This document shows, piece after piece, positions 31,840 through 40,679 of a stretch of DNA of 64,000 bases. A program made the translations under genes and the position numbers. The number at the start of each line of letters is the position of its first letter. Within the stretch, counting starts at the first letter, position 1. Origin of the DNA: Plotosus lineatus (taxonomy: Eukaryota; Chordata; Actinopteri; Siluriformes; Plotosidae); assembly GCA_024760905.1 (NCBI GenBank), contig CM045729.1, positions 83,923,550 through 83,987,549 on the forward strand, given 5' to 3'. Under the pieces are notes generated by a model. The model did no database searches. It saw only the letters and a program-made list of their open reading frames with translations, and was not told the origin of the DNA.

Positions 31840-33079
31840 CTGACATTTAAATTCTCAGTTTCAATTTCAGTCGATTACAAACTGACTGAAATTTAATTTA
31901 TTGTAGAATATTTAACCTTTAATCAGTAGGGTTTGACAAATGTCAGGAATAACTAGAATACTAATTATTAATTTATATTAATATTTCTATTAAGATAGAA
32001 AAGAATTCTATCATTTCATTGAGATATTTGTAACATGTCCTCTTTGATGTTTCCAGTTTAACGTTAACATCCATTCCTTGGGCACAATAATAAGGAGAAA
32101 TTCAAAGAGAATATTTTTAAATGCTGAGTTGAATTTATTAGTGTAATTGAGTGTGATTCTATTTTCTCTATGTATGGACCTTATTGATATCCCTATTCTA
32201 TTTAATTATCATTGATAAACCTCTTTTTTTCATATTTTTGAAAAAGAACGTTTTTTAATATGCATATTTGAAGTACATGAAGTGTAATAAAATTATGCAA
32301 TTTTTTAAGAGTTTTTTAAAATGAGATAAATATAAGTTGCCATCATTGAGTGTCTGCCAAATGTCAAAAAGCTAAATGTAAATTTTAATGACTATTAATA
32401 ATATTAATAAATAATGTTTCATTTATTTTAAATGTACATATTTCCAATATTATTATCCCCCTGTTCTGGAAGATATTTTAGTGACTTTATTTTTACCTCA
32501 CTTTGGTTAGTCTTTATAACGGAAACTTGTCTCCAACTTATACATAATAAAATCAGAATTTAAATGTACTTTGCTTGACTTTGTTGAGTTAGTAATTAAT
32601 AATTTTTACACACTGTCTGTTTTCAGAAACATGGTTATCATAATGGGGGTGGCACTAAATTAGTGGCTATGGGGGCCATCATAAGCCTGGAATGAAAAGT
32701 TGTTGTTGTTGTTATTATTATTATTATCAAGAAATAGATTGTGGCATAAATAAATCTCATTCAGCTGAAAGAAACTCAGTTGAGAGATTGATCCCTTTGA
32801 ATGAAAATAACAACAGTGGTTTCTCCATAGGGTTTGTCTGCACCCATTCCAAGACTCCTCTGAGCTAAACAGCTAAATATGACGATCTGACCTGAGTGAA
32901 TGCTGTTGCCGGCATCATTAGCCACTTTCAAAGACCGTATTTAAAACTGCCCCTCTCCAAATAATCAGCTAAAAATAAGAATAAATTTTCACAGCAGCTG
33001 GTCTTAAGAAATGTTACCTTTTTTCTAAACAAGGAAACACTCGCACCATGTCATGAAAAACCTTTCTCTCAAAGGCTTA
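31840..33079. other. 3' untranslated and downstream region of the CTLD gene
   Basis: AT-rich sequence without recognisable mobile elements. Candidate poly(A) signals AATAAA lie at 32286, 32406 and 32546. A (TTG)n(TTA)n run is near 32700-32730. Confidence 0.5.
32286..32291 (+). terminator. candidate poly(A) signal of the CTLD gene
   Basis: First AATAAA downstream of the stop codon, about 450 bases after it. Two further AATAAA lie at 32406 and 32546, so the choice is uncertain. Confidence 0.35.
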
Positions 33080-33215
33080 ATGTAATGATGACCTGCAATG
33101 GACTTGCGAGTTATTCCAGATTGTACCCCATCCTCTGAGATTGTTTGAGATGAGTGTCAGCCTTTCTGCCACCCGAATTAGAATTAAGCATTTTTGAAAA
33201 TGAATGAATCAAAAA
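33080..33215 (+). mobile_element. DANA/V-SINE-like tail fragment
   Basis: CCTGCAATGGACTTGCGAG, then GTACCCCATCCTCTGAGA and AAAATGAATGAATC, matching the body and GAAT tail at 40310-40441. Confidence 0.55.
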
Positions 33216-33277
33216 ATTAATGTCAAAGTAATTATGATATATACAGGTGTTGGGGGGGGGGGGCAGAAACCCAGATA

Positions 33278-34910
33278 CAGTGGTATGAAAAAGTATCTGA
33301 ACCTTTTGGAATTTCTCACATTTCTGCATAAAATCACTATCAAATGTGATCTGATCTTTGTCAAAATTACACAGGTGAAAAAACAGTGTCTGCTGTAACT
33401 AAAACCACCCAAACATTTACAGGTTTTCATATTTTAATGAGGATAGCATGCAAACAATGACAGAAGGGGGAGGAATAAGTAACTGAACCATCACATTTAA
33501 TATTTTGTGCCTCCCCCCTTTGGCATCAATAACTTCAACCAGATGCTTCCTGTAGCTACAGATCGGTCTGGCACATCGATCTTGGCTAATCTTGGTCCAT
33601 TCTTCTTTACAAAACTGCTGTAGTTAAATCAGATTCCTGGGATGTCTGACATGCATTGCTGTCTTAAGGTCATGCCACAGCATCTCAATGGGGTTCAAGT
33701 CTGGACTTTGACTTGGCCACTCCAGAACATGTATTTTGTTATTCTGAAACCATTCTGAAGTTGATTTACTTCTGTGTTTTGGATAATTGTCTTGTTGCAG
33801 CATCCATCCTCTTTTTAGATTCAACTGTCTGACAGATGGCCTCAGGTTTTCCTGCAAAACATCCTGATAAACTTTTGAATTCATTTTTCCATTAATGATT
33901 GCAAGTTGTCCAGGCCCTGAGGCAGCAAGACAGCCCTGATCCATGATGCACCCTCCACCATGCTTCACGGTGGGGATGAGGTGTTGATGCTGGTGAGCTG
34001 TTCCATTTTTCCTCCACACATGACGTTGTGTGTTCCTCCCAAACAATTCAACTTTGGTTTTATCAGTCCACAAAATATTTTGCCAAAACATCTGTGGAGT
34101 GTCCAAGTGCCTTTTTGCAAACATTAAACGAGCAACAATGTTTTTTTTTTTTTTTTAGACAGCAGTGGCTTCCTCCTTGGAGTCCTCCCATGAACACCAT
34201 TCTTGGCCATTGTTTTACATATAGTTGATGTGTGCACAGAGATATTGGACTGTGTCAGTGATTTCTGTAAGTCTTTAGCAGACACTCTAGGGTTTTTTTT
34301 TAACCTCTCTGAGTATTCTGCACTGAACTCTTGGCGTCATCTTTGGTGGATGGCCATTCCTTGGAAGAGAGGAAACAGTGCCAAACTCTGTCCATTTGTA
34401 GACAACTTCTCTGACTGTCGATTGATGATCATCCAGTCTTTTAGAGATGGTTTCGTATCCTTTCCCAGCTTTATACAAATCAACAATTCTTGATCGCAGG
34501 TCTTCAGACAGTTCTTTTGAGCGAGCCATGGTGCACATCAGACAATGCTTCTCATCAAGACAATTCTTACCAGGTGTGTGTTTTATAGTGGGCAGGGCAG
34601 CTTTAAAACACTCATCAGTGATTGGGCACACACCTGACTTAAATTGGTAAAAATTGGTTTCAATTACTCTTTAAGTCTCCTTAGGCAGAGGGTTCAGTTA
34701 CTTATTCCTCCCCCTCCTGTCATTGTTTGCATGCTATCCTCATTAAAATATGAAAACCTATAAATGTTTGGGGTTTTTTAGTTAAAGCAGACACTGTTTT
34801 TTTTTTTTTTTATCTGTGCGATTTTGACAAAGATCAGATCACATTTGATGGTGATTTTATGCAGAAATGTGAGAAATTCCACAAGGCTCAGATACTTTTT
34901 CATACCACTG
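33278..34910 (-). mobile_element. Tc1-like element, family 3, both ends and TA duplication intact
   Basis: The ends are CAGTGGTATGAAAAAG (33278) and CTTTTTCATACCACTG (to 34910), perfect inverted copies, flanked by TA at 33276-33277 and 34911-34912. Inverted repeats extend about 210-230 bases per side. Length is 1633 bases, the usual size for Tc1-like elements with long repeats. It is inserted in the RTE leader. Confidence 0.9.
33624..34631 (-). pseudogene. Tc1-like DD34E transposase, interrupted
   Basis: The N-terminal part (34287-34631) has ARSKELSEDLRSRIVDLYKAG, a helix-turn-helix (YETISKRLDDHQSTVREVVY) and SLPRNGHPPKM, the GRP-like link. A frame break with a poly-T run near 34141-34156 separates it from the catalytic part (33624-34124) with LWTDKTKVELFG (first Asp), MLQQDNYPKHRSKST (second Asp) and SPDLNPIEMLWHDLK (Glu). 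The catalytic triad is kept. The break makes this copy inactive, but its ends could still be mobilised. Confidence 0.85.
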
Positions 34911-35269
34911 TAAATGCAGAGGGTTGTGTCGGGAAGGGCATCCAACGTAAACTCGATGCCAAATTTGTTATGCGAGTCACAAATAAGAACTCCATACCGG
35001 GTCGATCGAGACCCGGGTTAACAACAACCACCATCAGTGCTATTAACCAACAGGGTTCTGGTGAAAACTGGGCTACTGTTGGTTGAAGAAGGAGAGGTGG
35101 GAGGCATAACTGTAGGAGGAGAAAGAAGAGGAAAGGCCTAAGACTGAGAGTATGGACTTTGAATGTTGGAACGATGACAGGAAGCGCTAGAGAGCTGGCT
35201 GACATAATGCTGTGATTGTGAATGCTGTGATTATGCTGAAAAATATCAATAAAGAGCACCACAGATGCA

Positions 35270-36298
35270 GTGTTTGCTTTGAGGATGTTAATAGAGAAGA
35301 ACAGAGAAGGTCAGAAGGAGCTGCATTGTGTCTTTGTTGATTTGGAGAAAGCATATGACAGGGTGCCAAGAGAAGAACTCTGGTATTCTATGAGGAAGTC
35401 TGGAGTGGCAGAGAAGTATGTTAGAGTGGTGCAGGACATGTATGAGAGATGTAAGACAGTGGTGAGGTGTGCTGTCGGTGTGACAGAAGAGTTCAAGGTG
35501 GAGGATGGACTGCATCAATGGTCAGCTCTGAGCCCCTTCTTGTTTGCTATGGTGATGGACAGGCTGACAGACGAGGTGAGACAAGAATCTCCATGGACTA
35601 TGATGTTTGCAGATGACATTGTGGTCTGTAGTGAGAGCAGAGAACAAGTGCAGGAAACTCTAGAAAGGTGGAGGTATGCCCTGGAAAGGAATGAAGGTTA
35701 GCCTCAGTAAGACAGAATACATGTGTGTGAATGACAAGAACCCAAGAGGAACGGTGAGGTTACAGGAAGCAGAGATAAAGAAGGTGGAGGATTTTAAGTA
35801 CTTAGGCTCAACAATCCAGAGCAATGGCGAGTGTGGAAATGTGTAATATGAGAGTATCAGCAAGAATGAAGGGAAAAGTGTACAAGACGGTGGTGAGGCC
35901 AGTGATGTTATATGGTTTAGAAACAGTGGCCCTGGGAAAAAGACAGGAGGCAGATCTGGAGGTAGCAGAGATGAAAATGTTGAGGTTCTCTTTTGGAGTA
36001 ACGAGGACGGATAGGATCAGGAATGAGTACATCAGAGGGACAGCACATGTAAGCTGTTTTGGAGACAAAGTTAGAGAGGCTAGATTGAGATGGTTTGGAC
36101 ATGTACCGAGGAAGGATAGTGAGCATATTGTTATTAGGATGCTGAGGTTGGAACGACCAGGCAGAAGGCCCAGAGGATGACCAAAGAGAAGATTTATGGA
36201 TGTGGTGAAGGAGGACATGAAGGTAGTTGGAGTAAGAGTAGAAGATGCAGAGGATAGGGTGAGATGGAGGCAGATCATTTGCTGTGGTGACCTCTGAA
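35270..36298 (+). pseudogene. RTE LINE RT C-terminal part
   Basis: 35270-35701 has FVDLEKAYDRVPR, GLHQWSALSPFLF (Q-W in place of Q-G) and FADDIVVCSE. After a frameshift the C-terminal domain continues (35824-36180) with RPVMLYG, IRNEYIRGTAHVSC and LRWFGHV. The N-terminal RT motifs are deleted. Confidence 0.8.
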
Positions 36299-36344
36299 GG
36301 GAAAAGCCAAAAGGAAAAGAAGAAGAAGAAGAAATTATGCAGAA

Positions 36345-36346
36345 AA

Positions 36347-36438
<92 letters not shown>
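36345..36438. repeat. (GA)n microsatellite following the RTE tail
   Basis: About 45 GA units with one interruption, directly after the (GAA)n tail of RTE copy 5. Confidence 0.95.
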
Positions 36439-36440
<2 letters not shown>

Positions 36441-36677
36441 CTGTTTTGCAAAGTTTTGGGCATCCTACTTTTTTCATATGATTCTGTTTATTGTATAATT
36501 TGTATATTAGTGAATCAGTACGAAAACACTTTATATTTCCAAACATTTGTTTTCCAGCACAAAACAAAATGTTAGATTAAAAAATAATAATAATAATAAA
36601 AAAGTTAGCACTGTATATCAATTAAGAAATCAGAATATCATGTATAAGAGATAATGCAGCCGTGAGGGGGGGCACAA

Positions 36678-36840
36678 ACCAGTGTCTCTCCCTCACGCCG
36701 GTCCCAAGCCCGGATAAATGCAGTGCATTGCGTCAGGAAGGGCATCCAGCGTAAAACAAATGCCAAATAAACTATGCGAATCACAAGAAAGAATGACATA
36801 CCGGATCGGAAAAGCCGAAAGGAAAAGAAGAAGAAGATGT
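36678..36840 (+). mobile_element. mini-RTE: LINE leader joined to LINE 3' tail
   Basis: It starts with CTCACGCCGGTCCCAAGCCC and GTCAGGAAGGGCATCCAGCG, the RTE leader also seen at 34913-35000. At about 36810 it switches to the 3' end (AAAGCCGAAAGGAAAAGAAG) with a (GAA)n tail. All coding sequence is missing. Confidence 0.75.
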
Positions 36841-37918
36841 ATAAGAGATGGATTTTCAGATAAAAATATAATGAAGCTGCTCTGATTCACATGCAAAGGA
36901 AGAATCAAGTGTAACATTAACATTTCACGGAGAACTATTCCTGGTTCTTACATATCGTACTTGTAAACCTGGACCTGGTACCCTTCTATTTGTAAACAAA
37001 AACTCATCATCAAACCTGATATTGAATTAGTTTCATTTATTACTGTTTACTGCACTTTTTGATTTTTTTTTTTTTATATAGAGATCTTTCATTTATACAT
37101 TGTCAATATGTATACAGCACACTCATTAGCTGCCTTCAACCGGCAATTTTGCCACCTAGAATAGCCCTGTTGCCGTCTACTCTGAAACGTTTTTTAAAAA
37201 ATAAATTTAAAAGATTTTTTTATTATTATTTTTAGGATTGTACGTTCGTTACGATGTCTAAGTGGCAACAAAATATCAAGGACTTTTTCAGCAAGAGACC
37301 TAAAATACAACGTACACAACTAACACAAAGTAAATTATAAACAGTTGCGATTGTTAACAGATAGCCTACCAGGGCCCACCCTCTAATCTATATAAAACCA
37401 CGTTTACCATATTGCCGGCCCAATGACAAAATATCTTTGTCTGGCTCCAAAAATGTTGTCAAGGCGAACTTTTTGGCGATATATAACTCCTTTATTCAAA
37501 ATCATGTTCTTACAAATATTTATGCAATGTCAGTAGCAAATATGCTTTAAAAGTTCACAATAACTGCAACTTTTATCCTTGATTAAACCTGTATGAATCA
37601 TTCTCCATCATTCGTGCTTTCAACAAATTCCGCTTGCTTGATTTATATGGCTGTAGCAAAGCTGCACTGTTTACGTTTTTGTGACACAGCACCCTCGCAC
37701 AGCTTACGGCCAAACTACACACGACTACATGACAGTTGAATATCACATAAAGATGATATAATATGATGTACATAGTTTGCATGCTATAACTTCTAAGTTA
37801 TAGATCAAATTTACATGTAGATCTATAGTATACAATATAATACTGTGGATGTGATACATCAGCCAACTCAACCAGTACTTTTGAACTTTGACCAACAACT
37901 TGACAACTTGAATGAATG

Positions 37919-37971
<53 letters not shown>

Positions 37972-38065
37972 GTAATGTTTTCACACAAGTCTCCTATGTT
38001 TATGGAATTGTAAAGCTAAGTAAATTTTGCCAAACTTGAAAGTGGAACCAATGTATATATATATA
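36841..38065. other. no gene recognised; possible short hAT-like start
   Basis: Mostly featureless AT-rich DNA. A 27-codon frame at 37256-37339 reads MSKWQQNIKDFFSKRP, which weakly recalls the N-terminus of hAT/ZMYM-type transposases, but it stops at once. A (TA)n(GT)n run lies at 37918-37969. Confidence 0.35.
37918..37969. repeat. (TA)n(GT)n microsatellite
   Basis: TA units followed by GT units. Confidence 0.95.
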
Positions 38066-38720
38066 TTGGTTCCGAGCCCTCCCGCGAATCGAGATAATCT
38101 GCGAGTTCTGTACCCGGAAGTACAACCCCATGTATCACGTCACATGTGCGAATGAGCAAACGGAAGTAAAATACTGTGTATCTATTAAATGCGCTAAAAT
38201 ATGGCCCTTTAACACATTCTATAGACAGTCTTACCCATTAATACTGTATTAATGTAGTAAAATATAGTCATGATTAAGAAAAACTTTTCAATTTTTACTG
38301 TTATATTTATTGATGATAAAATATAAACATTATACAGGATATACTGTTGTAAAGCACTAGTATTAAAGTCTTTTTCGATTATTATTCCAGTACAGTATCT
38401 AAGTTAATGTTTGTGCGTGAGATTTTATGTTCTGTAGCATGTTTAACAAACGATACCAAAAGGATAAACTTTATTACGCTTCATGTCCATTTACATTGAA
38501 CTTGGAGTGACGGCGTAACGTCTCCAAGATGGCGTTGCCCAGACGGCGATGCCGTGGAGTTCTCAGAGTCAAATTGGTTCTTTGTTCTTTTGAATTTGTT
38601 TTATTTGTTGTTTTGTTTTTTCATATTTTGCCCTATGCTCGTCTATGACCGGTCGGCCCTACTACAGCTATAAGATCGGAGTGTCTTCAGGCGTGTATAA
38701 CTAAGCACGCTCAACTAGGC
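38066..38720 (+). mobile_element. left half of a second fold-back pogo-like element
   Basis: It matches 13909-14670: CCCGCGAATCGAGATAATCT, CCGGAAGTACAACCCCATGT, CAAAAGGATAAACTT and CCAAGATGGCG leader. The terminal CAGTAGG end and the whole right arm are missing. Confidence 0.7.
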
Positions 38721-38924
38721 TTTATATATATATACATAAATAAATAAACCATATAAAGCCCATGCAATTCATGAGAAAAAGAAATGCAATCGTTAGCGAT
38801 ACTTACTCAGAATTACTTTATACAATGTCAATTTTTGAATGATTTCTTCTTTTTTTGCTCTTTTAAACTGTACAAGGACCACAAGATTGCCGATCCCGGA
38901 GTCTTTATCTCAAACGTAATCTAT

Positions 38925-39065
38925 TGGATTCAGGTCAGGACTCTGTGCAGGCCAGTCAAGTTCTTCCACAGAAAACTTGCTCATCCATGTCTTTATACAC
39001 CTTATCTTGTTCATTGGTACGCAGTCATGTTGGAACAGGAATGTATTTATGCATTGAAATATAGT
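38925..39065 (-). mobile_element. Tc1-like transposon fragment, family 5
   Basis: Antisense catalytic-region sequence: TGGATTCAGGTCAGGACTCT, CAGGCCAGTCAAGTTCTTCC and GCAGTCATGTTGGAACAGGA, characteristic of Tc1-like transposases around SPDLNPIE. About 140 bases. Confidence 0.6.
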
Positions 39066-39544
39066 ATCTTAGTTTTGTCACAATAAAATGCAGAGTTGTC
39101 ACAGAGATGTACTTCAAATCACTACAGAGAAAAAAAAAAACTTAAGTAAATATATTTATGTGTTCTTGTGTGCTATTTGTTTCATTGCTAAAGGCTTTTT
39201 AATTAACTCAATGCAGCACAAACTGTGTAAAGCAAAACAAATAGTGTAGCAAAACAAATCTGTATAAATTAGTGACCTCTAGGTGGAGACATTACTTACA
39301 TTGCTTTCCCAATTTAAATCAGGAATGAGGTGCACATTATAACAGGAACGGGTGGACACTCATTATTAATGCAGTTACAATGGCATTTCATTGAAGAGAA
39401 TTTTCTGAAGCATGAATAATAAATAGTAGCGTAGTCTCTCACCAATATGCAATGACTTTCAACAACATATTAATGAAAAAAATAACAGTTAAAATACTAG
39501 AGATTGGAGAAGATTTTAGTCATTTATCAGGAGCTTATGTTAGG
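39066..39544. other. no gene recognised
   Basis: AT-rich DNA without recognised features. Confidence 0.5.
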
Positions 39545-39870
39545 ATGAGAAGCTCAGCCATTCAGGAGGTGATCGGGGTAGAACCACTGCTTTTTCCATA
39601 TTGACAGGAGCCCATTGACATGGCTCAGGCACCTGGTTAGAATGCCTTCTGAATACCTACCTGGTGTGGTGTTCCGGGCATGTACAACTGGAAAGAGACC
39701 CAGGGTCAACCCAGAACACTTTGAAAGGACTATGTCTCTCAACTAGGCTTGGAATTCCTTGGTGTGTCCCTACAAAAGAGTTGGAGGAAATGACTGTTGA
39801 GGGGGACATCTGGACCTCACTGCTTCGGCTGCTGCCCCAGTGACCTGACCTCAGATATAGCACAAGATCA
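39545..39870 (+). mobile_element. Rex3 3' end fragment
   Basis: It matches the end of Rex3: GTAGAACCACTGC, CATGGCTCAGGCACCTGG, AGAGACCCAGGGTCAACCC, GACATCTGGACCTCACTGC and CCCAGTGACCTGACC. The tail is degenerate (AAGATCATC). Confidence 0.7.
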
Positions 39871-40042
39871 TCTTTCAGATTGATATGCATCCTTTTTCTG
39901 TAGTGTTTATTTATCGGGGTCATTTATCACTCATCCTAAATGAAATTGAATATTAAATTAATTTTTACATGTATATCAGTTAATATGAATGGGGACTCAG
40001 TAGTTTTGAAGAATTCACATTTGGAGATGAAAAATTTGCCCA

Positions 40043-40226
40043 GAAATGGCACAGTGGTAAACACATTTGCTTCACAGCAAGAAGGTCCATGTTCAATCCC
40101 TGCAAGGTGTTTCTGTGTAGAGTTTGCATGTCTTCCTCATGCTTGGGTGTGTTTTCTCTGGGTACTCTGATTTCCTCCAACGGTCCATAAATATGCACAG
40201 TGGACTGATTGATGACAAATTTCCCG

Positions 40227-40297
<71 letters not shown>

Positions 40298-40441
40298 GGC
40301 CCTGTGATGCCCCTGTGATGGCCTGGTGAGCTGTGGAGTACCCTGCCTTCGCCTAGAGTCGGCTAAAATGGACACCAGCCTCCCAGTTTTCCTAATTTGT
40401 ATTAATCAGCTTTGAAAATGAATGAATGAATGAATGAATGA
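40043..40441 (+). mobile_element. DANA/V-SINE-like SINE with internal (GT)n and GAAT tail
   Basis: Head GGCACAGTGGTAAACAC with TTCACAGCAAGAAGGTCC and a B-box-like GTTCAATCC. The body has TTTGCATGTCTTCCTCATGC, a (GT)n run at 40231-40297, GATGGCCTGGTGAGCTG and a (GAAT)n tail. Confidence 0.7.
40231..40297. repeat. (GT)n microsatellite inside a SINE
   Basis: About 33 GT units. Confidence 0.95.
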
Positions 40442-40492
40442 GGCAGCAATCAATACACAAACCGTTACTCATTAGCTGAATTGCTTAATCCT

Positions 40493-40620
40493 ACCAGGTC
40501 GATGTTGAGGTTGAAGTCTATCTCAGCCAAATTTAGGTGATATTGGGGCACATCCCAAACAGCTCACCATTACATCACACTGACAACTTGTTTAGGGTGT
40601 AAACAGACACATAGCCTTTC
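40493..40620 (-). mobile_element. V-SINE-like body fragment
   Basis: Weak similarity on the minus strand to the body of fish V-SINEs (CTATCTCAGCCAA, AGCTCACCATTACATCAC). Confidence 0.35.
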
Positions 40621-40679
40621 AAACTCAAATGTTGGAACTATGCAAAGAAAAGGTAGAGAGCTGGCTGACATGATGCAGA

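Larger units (their letters stand above)
33265..36345 (+). mobile_element. RTE-clade LINE, copy 5: leader plus 3' end, internally deleted
   Basis: The leader lies on both sides of a nested Tc1: GCAGAAACCCAGATA before it and AATGCAGAGGGTTGTGTCGG after it. After the leader (to about 35215, with TLNVGTMTG-like coding) an internal deletion removes the endonuclease, linker and N-terminal RT. Sequence resumes at about 35252 with the template-binding region (AGCACCACAGATGCAG) and runs to the (GAA)n tail at 36320-36345. Confidence 0.8.

Noticed and set aside
37256..37339. short frame MSKWQQNIKDFFSKRP as a zinc-finger or hAT gene start
   Set aside because: It stops after 27 codons with no downstream transposase. 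Kept only as a remark in the region entry.
40200..40300. tandem repeats considered as CRISPR or satellite
   Set aside because: Simple GT dinucleotide run without spacers. This is animal DNA.
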